Below, one piece after another: positions 1-5,896 of a stretch of 6,442 nt of DNA (positions are counted from its first letter, which is position 1; the number at the start of each line of letters is the position of its first letter). The stretch comes from Bacteroidetes bacterium GWA2_30_7 (GTDB lineage Bacteria > Bacteroidota > Bacteroidia > Bacteroidales > GWF2-33-38): assembly GCA_001768155.1 (NCBI GenBank), contig MENC01000092.1, positions 4,132 to 10,573 on the forward strand, given 5' to 3'. The notes beneath the pieces are model-generated. The model made no database searches and was not told the origin of the DNA. It saw only the letters and a program-made list of their open reading frames with translations. The translations under genes and the position numbers were made by a program.

Positions 1-358
1 AGCGTAATGCTGTACGAATTCTTGCTAAAAGTTCACCGGTGCGAAAAGGTTTAACTAAATAGTCGTTTGCCCCATTGTCAAGTGCAGTAATAATATCTTC
101 TTCTGAATTTCTAACGGATAAAATTATAATTGGATTAAAATACCATTCTCTTAATTTTTTTAAAATAGTTTGACCGTCTTCATCGGGTAATCCTAAATCT
201 AAAATAATTAAATCGGGCGGATGATTGGCAGCCATCAGAAGTCCACTTTTTCCATTTACTGCCTCGCTGGTTTTAAAATTATTCGATGAAAGAGTAATTT
301 CCAGAAGTTTACGAATTTGTACCTCATCGTCTATAATAAGTATAGAATGATTATTCAT
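1..358 (-). CDS. kdpE: KdpE-type response regulator, receiver domain (C-terminus beyond the left edge)
   Basis: OmpR/PhoB-family transcriptional regulator, predicted phosphorylation partner of the kinase encoded immediately upstream. The 119 residues in the window form a complete receiver domain: acidic pocket D10-D11, phospho-acceptor D54 in LIILDLGLPDEDG, switch residue S81 in IIILSVR, and K103 in YLVKPF. The wording of these motifs, together with GELLARIRTALR at residues 108-119, closely follows E. coli KdpE as I remember it. The winged-helix DNA-binding domain would lie off the left edge, so its presence cannot be confirmed. The ATG at 356-358 is separated from the kinase stop codon by one base (TAA-A-ATG), which implies translational coupling. 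Family assignment is strong. The regulon is inferred: the neighbouring transporter is the natural target. Confidence 0.9.
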   Translation of the reverse strand, partial: MNNHSILIIDDEVQIRKLLEITLSSNNFKTSEAVNGKSGLLMAANHPPDLIILDLGLPDEDGQTILKKLREWYFNPIIILSVRNSEEDIITALDNGANDYLVKPFRTGELLARIRTALR

Positions 359-359
359 T

Positions 360-1439
360 TTAAATACTATTTAAATTCATTATCTCATTAGTTGCCAATG
401 GTATTTTGATTTCGAATGACAGTCCTTTTAATTCATTATTGAAAGCTTTAATTTTCCCATTATGTGCTTCAATAAATCCTTTTGCAATTGACAAACCCAA
501 TCCTGTACCATTGGCTGAAGTAGCTTTAATTCGGTAGAATTTATCAAATATTTTTTCAATTTCATCATCAGAAATTCCAGAACCATTATCAGAAATTATT
601 ATTGTTAGATTATTATTAACTAGTTTTATATCAACAGTAATTATAGTATTTTCAACTGTATAAATTGATGCATTATAAACAATATTAGATATAACTTGCT
701 CCATTAACCCATAATCTAATTTTACAAGCGGAAATTGTTCATCAATTAAAATTTTAATATTGTGATTTTTTAATTCCTGCTCCAAAGAATTAATAACATA
801 TGGTATTAGTTCATTAACGTTGCACCAATCTTTTTTAACACTTATATGACCTGTTTCAAGCCTAGAAATATTCAATAAATTTCCTACAAGTCGGTTTAAT
901 CTTTCAGATGCTTTGTGAATTTCAGTAATAAGATTGATTTTATTTTCTTCACTAAGATTTTTCTGATTATTCAGAAGATTATCCGTTGAGCCATAAATAG
1001 TAGAAATTGGTGTACGCAATTCATGTGATATAGAGTTAAATAGCGTATTGTATAATTTTATTGAATTTAGCTTTTCTTCTTTTAATTGAGTAATTTTTTC
1101 AATTTTTCTGATTTTTGTAGTAAGTACGCCATTAACTAAAGCTATAATAAAATACATGATAAGCATTAAGGCATCTTCTGTTTTATCGACATGAAGAGTA
1201 AAATGTGGTGGGATAAAAAAATAATCCCAAATTAATGCACTTAAAACAGCAGCCAATAAAACTGGAATTACATCTAAAATAATTGCCAATAACGAAACTA
1301 CTAAAAGTAAAACTAGTGCAATAGTTTTATAACCAATATAATCGGAAATTAGATAACAAATTAATGAAGTAGTAATTATTGTAATAGTACTAACAAGAAA
1401 TTGAGTAGGTTTATTTTTTATTTTATGAAATATGGACAT
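360..1439 (-). CDS. kdpD: Short KdpD-type sensor histidine kinase (DUF4118 membrane domain + kinase core)
   Basis: Membrane histidine kinase of 359 residues, predicted to phosphorylate the adjacent KdpE. Four hydrophobic segments lie at about 15-33, 38-56, 57-75 and 89-107. The loop WDYFFIPPHFTLHV (71-84) is the hallmark of the KdpD DUF4118 transmembrane domain. A short helix (108-130) leads into the dimerisation domain with phospho-acceptor H139 in SISHELRTP. The ATPase domain shows the N box (N252, N256), G1 DNGSG (284-288), F box FDKF (298-301) and G2 GTGLGLSIAKG (311-321), all intact. What is missing is the roughly 400-residue cytoplasmic N-terminal part of classical KdpD (P-loop KdpD domain and USP domain). 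The ATG start comes directly before the first membrane helix, and the neighbouring upstream ORF is in the operon, so this is a genuinely short form rather than a cut gene. The input signal is therefore unclear. Confidence 0.9.
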   Translation of the reverse strand: MSIFHKIKNKPTQFLVSTITIITTSLICYLISDYIGYKTIALVLLLVVSLLAIILDVIPVLLAAVLSALIWDYFFIPPHFTLHVDKTEDALMLIMYFIIALVNGVLTTKIRKIEKITQLKEEKLNSIKLYNTLFNSISHELRTPISTIYGSTDNLLNNQKNLSEENKINLITEIHKASERLNRLVGNLLNISRLETGHISVKKDWCNVNELIPYVINSLEQELKNHNIKILIDEQFPLVKLDYGLMEQVISNIVYNASIYTVENTIITVDIKLVNNNLTIIISDNGSGISDDEIEKIFDKFYRIKATSANGTGLGLSIAKGFIEAHNGKIKAFNNELKGLSFEIKIPLATNEIMNLNSI

Positions 1440-1444
1440 TGTTT

Positions 1445-1633
1445 TTATAGTCCTTTATGATAATTTATTAATCTTTTTAGTTCGTGAATACAAATTTTAA
1501 ATGCTTCTATTTTACCTGCTAAAAATAAGATTCCTTTTTCATTTAATTCGTTTTTATTTTCATTTATTTTGTTTTCATCAATTTCTTTCTTCTGTTCAAG
1601 ACGTAATACTAATTCTTCTATTAAATTTTCCAT
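1445..1633 (-). CDS. Small protein of unknown function in the K+ operon (62 aa)
   Basis: I do not recognise a family. The 62-residue product is charged and predicted largely helical: an amphipathic N-terminal helix (MENLIEELVLRLEQKKEID), a Lys/Glu/Asn-rich middle (about 20-32), then a helical segment with GILFLAGKIEAFKICIHELKRL at 34-55 and a single Cys at 48. There is no signal peptide and no convincing membrane helix, so a cytoplasmic or membrane-peripheral protein is likely. It fits exactly between the transporter stop (12 nt upstream) and the kinase start (5 nt downstream), same strand. That is the main argument that it is a real gene and not a chance ORF. A role as a small adaptor or regulator of the transporter or kinase is possible but pure inference. 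Confidence 0.6.
   Translation of the reverse strand: MENLIEELVLRLEQKKEIDENKINENKNELNEKGILFLAGKIEAFKICIHELKRLINYHKGL
1449..1456 (-). promoter_or_regulatory. Possible Shine-Dalgarno sequence of the kdpD-like gene
   Basis: On the minus strand AAAGGACT lies 9 nt before the ATG at 1439, overlapping the last codons of the upstream 62-residue ORF. It supports that start for the kinase. The other genes here lack a clear purine-rich site, as is common in Bacteroidota, so this could be coincidental. Confidence 0.35.
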
Positions 1634-1645
1634 ATTATTTTACAT

Positions 1646-3718
1646 TTAAGATATGCGATTTTGTACATTGATTGAATTACTTGTTGACGCTTGAATTTTA
1701 CTTATTAAAATATCAATATCATCAAGCGAGATTGGAATTACAATTGTTGTAATACCGAGTTGATATAATTTTCGTTGAATTTCAAAAATTGTATAATTAT
1801 GCAATATTTTGGTAAGCCGGTAAAAACCTTTAAAAATTAATTGTCCGCCAATAAAAACGCATTTAGGATATTCTTGTAAAATACTTGGTATAATATTTTC
1901 GATTTCTTCAACAATATTAGTTCCGATAGCACTTCTATGCTCGGCATTAAAACCAAGTAGTTTTGCCAAATAAATGTACTTATTCAGGTCTTGTAATATT
2001 GTTTCATTCATTTTATTAATATCATCAATACTTTTGGAACTGTGAGTGTTAACTAATCCTATTTGTACAAAAACAATATTTTTATAAACACCATGAAATG
2101 ACGAAATAAAATTGAAAAACGAATATAAACCTATTCCGCTATACCCATTTGTTAAGATTACAGCAGTTGGCTCATCTTTATTAACACATTCTAAATTAAC
2201 GTCTTTCGATTTATTACGTTTCAACATAGAAATAATTTCGTTCATTTTCGGGTTTAGTTTTCGCTGTACACTTATAATTTTTTTTTCAATATTGTTATAA
2301 TGATTTTTTATAAGCAGTGCAAAAGCAACTAAAACCCCCGTTATTAATAAAGTTAACCATCCTCCTTCGCCGAATTTTATAATTGTGATGGTAAATAATA
2401 TAAAAACAGTTAGAATAAAACCAATTCCATTTATTAAGAACTTTCTGAACCATTTTTTTTCATGTTTTCTGACATCGTACCAATGCCTTACCATTCCCAA
2501 CTGCGATAATGAAAATGTAATAAAAACATTGATACTGTATAAAACAACAAGAAACGAAACACTTCCTTTTGAAATTATTAGTAATATTAATGATGCTAAT
2601 CCCATTATTATAATTCCATTTTGCGATACAAGACGGTCGCTTAACGACATAAATCTTCGTGGAAGCCAGTTATCGTGTGCCATATTGGACATAACTCTAG
2701 GACCATCTAAAAATCCGGCTTGTGCAGCAACAAATAATATTGCAGCTTCAGAAATCAGAACAATTAGTGTAAAAATATTTGCTATTATTGGATTCCAGCT
2801 AATAGTAGATTTTTCTACTAAAACAGCATTTAATGTTTTTCCGGCAACAAACTTTACATCTAATAAATAGTACGAAACTATTAAGCCAAAAACAGCAATA
2901 GCTAACGAAATTGTTAAATATTGCATAGTTTTTAAAGCTGTTTTTACTTTTGGTTCTCTTAAATTTGGTATTCCATTACTTACAGCTTCAATACCTGTGT
3001 AAGTTCCTGCACCTAAACTATATGCTCTGAAAATTATTGCAAGTGTACCGAAAATTCCTAATTGTGAAACAGAGCTACTAAATTCTGTGCTTGTACTTTC
3101 AATAATGTTACCGGCTTGTGGCAAATGGTTTAATAAAACGTAGGCTATTAAAAAAATATGAGATAAAACAAATATTACAAATATGGGAGTTAGAGTCATT
3201 ACTGATTCACGAACTCCACGAAGATTTAAAATTACTAAAATAAACAAACCGAATACCGCAACCCATAACTTATAACCAAGTATTGATTCCGGTAAAAAGC
3301 TAAAAATAGCATCTGCACCACTTGAAATAGAAATGGTAATTGTTAGCACATAATCAATTAGCAATGCACTACCCGAAATCATTCCTACAGTTGGAGAAAT
3401 TAATCGGCTGGCAACCAAATAACCTCCTCCTCCATTCGGAAATAATTTAATAATCTGGGTATAACTTGTACTAATTATAAAAATCGTAATAATTGTAATG
3501 AAACCAACAATTAACGAAAGATTTGTATGCCCCGATAAATTTCGATAAATCTCTTCAGGTCCATAACACGATGAAGATAATGGGTCGGCACCAAGTCCAA
3601 CCCATGCAAAAAATGCAACTAACGAAATTTTACTAAAAGTTGAAGAATCTTGAATATCGCGGGCATTCCCAAAAATGAAGTGCTTTAACTTTGACAATTT
3701 AGAATTACTTTGACTCAT
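1646..3718 (-). CDS. kimA: KimA-like potassium transporter (APC superfamily, KUP-related)
   Basis: Polytopic inner-membrane transporter of 690 residues, predicted to import K+ by proton symport like Bacillus KimA (YdaO). The membrane part spans about residues 30-470 with roughly 12 helices. Family signatures are visible: GLGADPLSSSCYGPEEIYR (41-59), PNGGGGYLVASR (94-105), SGSALLIDYVLT (115-126), GAGTYTGIEAVSNG (236-249) and DGPRVMSNMAHDNWLPRRF (338-356). D45, Y52, Y123, T126, S130 and Y394 fall where I recall the K+-coordinating residues of KimA, with consistent spacing in the first two groups. Residues about 475-690 form a soluble C-terminal domain with alternating beta/alpha pattern, like the USP-like regulatory domain of KimA. 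It is the first gene of the operon, with a promoter 24 nt upstream and KdpDE genes downstream. Many databases would label it only 'APC family permease/amino acid transporter'; K+ as substrate rests on motifs and context. Confidence 0.85.
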   Translation of the reverse strand: MSQSNSKLSKLKHFIFGNARDIQDSSTFSKISLVAFFAWVGLGADPLSSSCYGPEEIYRNLSGHTNLSLIVGFITIITIFIISTSYTQIIKLFPNGGGGYLVASRLISPTVGMISGSALLIDYVLTITISISSGADAIFSFLPESILGYKLWVAVFGLFILVILNLRGVRESVMTLTPIFVIFVLSHIFLIAYVLLNHLPQAGNIIESTSTEFSSSVSQLGIFGTLAIIFRAYSLGAGTYTGIEAVSNGIPNLREPKVKTALKTMQYLTISLAIAVFGLIVSYYLLDVKFVAGKTLNAVLVEKSTISWNPIIANIFTLIVLISEAAILFVAAQAGFLDGPRVMSNMAHDNWLPRRFMSLSDRLVSQNGIIIMGLASLILLIISKGSVSFLVVLYSINVFITFSLSQLGMVRHWYDVRKHEKKWFRKFLINGIGFILTVFILFTITIIKFGEGGWLTLLITGVLVAFALLIKNHYNNIEKKIISVQRKLNPKMNEIISMLKRNKSKDVNLECVNKDEPTAVILTNGYSGIGLYSFFNFISSFHGVYKNIVFVQIGLVNTHSSKSIDDINKMNETILQDLNKYIYLAKLLGFNAEHRSAIGTNIVEEIENIIPSILQEYPKCVFIGGQLIFKGFYRLTKILHNYTIFEIQRKLYQLGITTIVIPISLDDIDILISKIQASTSNSINVQNRIS

Positions 3719-3741
3719 ATATATTAAAATATTATTGAGGA

Positions 3742-3749
3742 CAAAGTTA
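3742..3749 (-). promoter_or_regulatory. Bacteroidota-type -7 promoter element for the kimA-kdpDE operon
   Basis: The minus strand reads TAACTTTG, a perfect match to the TAnnTTTG element of Bacteroidota primary-sigma promoters. It lies 23 nt before the transporter ATG, giving a short leader of about 15-20 nt. The -33 box is poor (TTTC at about 3767-3770 instead of TTTG), which would suit a promoter that needs an activator. Confidence 0.6.
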
Positions 3750-3791
3750 GGCTGTATCTTATAAATGAAAGATTAAGAAATAGACTGAAAA

Positions 3792-3811
3792 TATAAAGAT
3801 TTTATAAAGAT
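3792..3811 (-). promoter_or_regulatory. Candidate KdpE operator: TTTATA-N5-TTTATA direct repeat
   Basis: On the minus strand two identical 9-mers ATCTTTATA are spaced 11 bp apart (plus-strand copies TATAAAGAT at 3792-3800 and 3803-3811). Tandem half-sites with a one-turn period are how OmpR-family dimers bind, and the E. coli kdp operator, as I recall it, is TTTATA-N5-TTTACA. The repeat is about 43 bp upstream of the -7 element, hence just upstream of the -33 region, the place expected for activation. The AT-rich background makes chance matches fairly easy, so this is a hypothesis. Confidence 0.4.
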
Positions 3812-3917
3812 GATTTGAATTAATCTCTTAAAAATATATTCCTTTTAATCATTTTAAATTTTAAGTTTAAACAAATTTCACAACAATTTAGTGCTGTTTC
3901 AGACAAAAAACTCTTCT

Positions 3918-3947
3918 ATTAAAACATGTTATAAAAAATGTTTTAAT
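3918..3947. repeat. Perfect 10-bp inverted repeat with 10-nt spacer
   Basis: ATTAAAACAT at 3918-3927 is the exact reverse complement of ATGTTTTAAT at 3938-3947, separated by 10 nt. It lies between two divergent promoters, where no transcript is expected to end, so a terminator role is unlikely. Arm centres are 20 bp apart, about two helical turns, which would suit a dimeric DNA-binding protein. The next palindrome, AATTGCAATT, follows 4 nt later. Confidence 0.45.
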
Positions 3948-4032
3948 TTAAATTGCAATTAATCAGAAGATTATCATAAATCAATTAATATAAAAAAAAA
4001 GTTAAAAATCAAATTATTAATGTCTTTGTTGG

Positions 4033-4040
4033 TAAATTTG
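4033..4040 (+). promoter_or_regulatory. Bacteroidota-type -7 promoter element for the flavoprotein gene
   Basis: TAAATTTG matches TAnnTTTG perfectly and ends 30 nt before the ATG at 4071, giving a leader of about 20-25 nt. I see no clear -33 TTTG at the usual distance. The A9 tract at 3992-4000 could act as an UP-like element. Confidence 0.55.
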
Positions 4041-4070
4041 TAGTCTTAATTAAAATTTTAATTTTTAAAG

Positions 4071-5102
4071 ATGGATTTATCTTGTAAATACTTAGGGCTT
4101 CAGTTAAAAAATCCTGTTATTATTGGAGCATCAGCATTAACCTCCTCAATTTCAAATCTTCAAACCATTGAAAAAATGGGAGCAGGTGCTGTAGTTTTAA
4201 AGTCAATTTTTGAAGAACAAATAAAATTTGAAACTGAAAAACTCATTAATTCTGATGAACCAAACATAAAATCCTGGCAAAATGCTTTTCAGGGAATTGT
4301 AAATAAAAAAGAATTTTATTACGACGAAGCTTACGATTATCTTACAAATTATGCAAAAGAACACACTCTTAAACAATATCTTACATTAATTTCTGAAACC
4401 AAAAAAACAATAAAAATTCCAATTATTGCGAGCATCCATTGTAATACTCAATACGACTGGCAATATTTTGCAAAACGTATTCAGGATGCCGGAGCCGATG
4501 CAATTGAATTAAATGTGTATTTACTTCCTTCAAGTTTCGATAAAAACAGCGCAGAAACCGAACAGGTTTATTTTGATATAGTTAATGAAGTTAAAAAATT
4601 CATTTCAATACCATTTTCGCTAAAAATCGGATATTATTTTTCAAGTTTAGCAAACACGGCTCTTAAATTATCAGAATCTGGTATTGCAGGCTTAACACTT
4701 TTTAACAGGTCGTATAATCCTGATATAGATATTAATATTCTTGAAACAAGTTCATCAAATATGTACAGCACTGAATATGAATATATTCATTCATTACGCT
4801 GGGTTGCACTTTTATCAGGAAAACTAAAATGCGATATTGCAGCATCAACAGGTATTCATAATTATGAAACAATTATAAAACAATTACTTGCAGGAGCCGA
4901 TGCTGTTCAAATGGTTTCAGTATTTTATAAACATAATTTTGAAATATTACCTAAAATGCTTGAAAACATTGCAAACTGGATGAATTTACATAATTTTAAT
5001 TCGATTGATTCGTTTAAGGGATTATTAAGTCAAAAAAATGTTCAGAATCCTGCAACTTATGAGCGGGTACAGTTTATCAAATTATATTCAAACATCGTTT
5101 AA
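4071..5102 (+). CDS. Dihydroorotate dehydrogenase-like flavoprotein (not canonical PyrD)
   Basis: A 343-residue TIM-barrel protein of the class 1 dihydroorotate dehydrogenase superfamily, expected to bind FMN. Recognisable pieces in order: N-terminal strand KNPVIIGASALT (13-24), GAGAVVLKSIFEEQI (37-51), IPIIASIHC (116-124), AKRIQDAGADAIELNVY (134-150), SLKIGYYF (183-190), GIAGLTLFNRSY (204-215), and the phosphate-binding end AASTGIHNYE (257-266) with LLAGADAVQMVS (272-283). Where true PyrD has ELNxSCPN or ELNxSxPN, this protein has ELNVYLLP (146-153), with no catalytic Cys or Ser in the usual place. It therefore belongs to the 'dihydroorotate dehydrogenase-like' subgroup and probably does not make orotate. 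Its substrate is unknown. The hdrC and hdrB genes downstream suggest a redox role, but the 119-nt gap makes co-transcription only probable. The start is the first ATG after the promoter, preceded by a weak AAAG. Confidence 0.85.
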   Translation: MDLSCKYLGLQLKNPVIIGASALTSSISNLQTIEKMGAGAVVLKSIFEEQIKFETEKLINSDEPNIKSWQNAFQGIVNKKEFYYDEAYDYLTNYAKEHTLKQYLTLISETKKTIKIPIIASIHCNTQYDWQYFAKRIQDAGADAIELNVYLLPSSFDKNSAETEQVYFDIVNEVKKFISIPFSLKIGYYFSSLANTALKLSESGIAGLTLFNRSYNPDIDINILETSSSNMYSTEYEYIHSLRWVALLSGKLKCDIAASTGIHNYETIIKQLLAGADAVQMVSVFYKHNFEILPKMLENIANWMNLHNFNSIDSFKGLLSQKNVQNPATYERVQFIKLYSNIV

Positions 5103-5103
5103 A

Positions 5104-5135
5104 TAATGATTAATGGTTAACTATTAATGATTAAT
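5104..5135. repeat. Direct repeat and AT palindrome just after the flavoprotein gene
   Basis: TAATGATTAAT occurs at 5104-5114 and again at 5125-5135. The overlapping stretch ATTAATGGTTAACTATTAAT (5109-5128) is a near-palindrome around GTTAAC whose only mismatched pair would be a G-U wobble in RNA. It begins right after the stop codon and could form a weak hairpin, but it lacks a GC-rich stem, so a terminator call is not justified. Confidence 0.4.
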
Positions 5136-5163
5136 TTAAGAGAAAGGTGAAAGAGAATACCAA

Positions 5164-5205
5164 AAACATTAAACATTAAACATTAAACATTAAACATCAA
5201 ACATT
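5164..5205. repeat. Heptamer tandem repeat (AAACATT) x6
   Basis: Six consecutive 7-bp units AAACATT at 5164-5205. The fifth copy differs by one base (AAACATC); the others are identical. It ends 16 nt before the hdrC-like start codon, so it would be in the leader if the mRNA is shared with the upstream gene. Copy number may vary by slippage. I see no promoter element in the spacer. Confidence 0.8.
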
Positions 5206-5221
5206 TATCATTAAAAATAAT

Positions 5222-5782
5222 ATGTCACACTCAGGTCATCACGCAGAAAGAAACTCATTAGCAGCAAGTGTCGAGAAATATGTAGAAGTAAAATCACAAA
5301 AATGTTACCAGTGCGGAAAATGTTCAGCAGGCTGCCCGGTAGCCGACGAAATGGATTATCCGCCAAGTATGGTTATGCGAATGCTTCAAACAGAAACACC
5401 CGCAAATGATGAAAAATTACTAAAATCTCATTCTATCTGGCTTTGTGTTACTTGCGAAATGTGTTTGTCGCGTTGTCCGATGGAAATTGATATTCCTTCA
5501 GCTATGGATTTTTTAAGACAAAAATCTATGAGTGAGCATAAAGAAAATCCAAAAGCAAAAAATATTATTGCATTTCATAAAGCATTTCTGAATTCAATTA
5601 AAAATACAGGAAGATTGTATGAATTAGGATTAATCTTAAATTATAAGATGAAATCTTTGAATATGACTCAGGACATGGCTTTAGGACCAAAAATGTTTTC
5701 GCGTGGAAAACTCCATATTTTCCCTGAAAAAATAAAAGATACAAATCATATTTCTAAAATTTTTAAGAATACTGAAAAATAG
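5222..5782 (+). CDS. hdrC: HdrC-like iron-sulfur subunit (two [4Fe-4S] clusters)
   Basis: A 186-residue electron-transfer subunit of heterodisulfide-reductase type, expected to pass electrons between a flavin or iron-sulfur partner (HdrA) and the catalytic HdrB. Two classical [4Fe-4S] motifs are complete: C28, C31, C34, C38-P (KCYQCGKCSAGCP) and C75, C78, C81, C85-P (WLCVTCEMCLSRCP). The C-terminal 85 residues are helical and basic, without membrane segments, so the soluble HdrC type fits rather than membrane-bound HdrE/DsrM-linked forms. The N-terminus begins with a His-rich stretch (MSHSGHH), of unknown meaning. The start follows AATAAT without a clear Shine-Dalgarno. The hdrB-like gene follows after 114 nt. 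No methanogenesis genes are visible; the physiological acceptor in this bacterium is unknown. Confidence 0.9.
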   Translation: MSHSGHHAERNSLAASVEKYVEVKSQKCYQCGKCSAGCPVADEMDYPPSMVMRMLQTETPANDEKLLKSHSIWLCVTCEMCLSRCPMEIDIPSAMDFLRQKSMSEHKENPKAKNIIAFHKAFLNSIKNTGRLYELGLILNYKMKSLNMTQDMALGPKMFSRGKLHIFPEKIKDTNHISKIFKNTEK

Positions 5783-5838
5783 TTTGACCTAATGTTAAAT
5801 CTGAAACTCACAAATCTAAATTTAAAAATTAACAAAAC

Positions 5839-5862
5839 GTTGTGTCTTAGTGCCTTTGTGGC
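5839..5862. repeat. Octamer repeat TTNGTGNC x3 between hdrC and hdrB
   Basis: Three adjacent 8-bp units: GTTGTGTC (5839-5846), TTAGTGCC (5847-5854) and TTTGTGGC (5855-5862), followed by AGAAGTTAAAAA. The stretch is clearly richer in G and T than its surroundings. From memory, phrases of this kind (CTTAGTGCCTTTGTGG) recur in intergenic regions of many Bacteroidota genomes, so this is probably one copy of a dispersed intergenic repeat. Its function is not known to me. Confidence 0.6.
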
Positions 5863-5896
5863 AGAAGTTAAAAAATTCTAAATCAACAAATTAAAA

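Larger units (their letters stand above)
3719..4070. other. Divergent intergenic regulatory region, no gene
   Basis: This 352-bp gap separates the leftward K+ operon from the rightward flavoprotein/Hdr cluster. I see no plausible ORF or RNA gene in it. It holds a TAnnTTTG promoter element for each direction, an 11-bp-period direct repeat near the transporter promoter, a perfect 10-bp inverted repeat, a short palindrome AATTGCAATT at 3951-3960 and an A9 tract at 3992-4000. The rest is low-complexity AT-rich sequence. Confidence 0.7.

Noticed and set aside
2112..2300. 62-codon open frame on the plus strand
   Set aside because: Antisense to the C-terminal domain of the transporter with no supporting signal.
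2385..2870. 161-codon open frame on the plus strand
   Set aside because: It lies antisense inside the well-supported KimA-like gene, has no recognisable domain and has no promoter or ribosome site; it is a shadow frame.
1646..3718. Amino-acid permease as the function of the APC-family gene
   Set aside because: Signature residues around D45/Y52 and Y123/T126/S130 fit KimA, and the KdpDE neighbours point to K+; an amino-acid substrate has no support here beyond the family name.
4071..5102. Annotation as pyrD (pyrimidine biosynthesis)
   Set aside because: The barrel is of the right superfamily, but the catalytic loop differs from true PyrD and no pyrimidine genes are nearby; the 'DHOD-like' label is safer.
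5104..5135. Intrinsic terminator after the flavoprotein gene
   Set aside because: The possible stem is almost all A-T and is not followed by a distinct U-tract; stability would be too low to call.
5164..5205. CRISPR-like array
   Set aside because: The units are 7 bp, directly adjacent and without spacers, so this is a simple tandem repeat.
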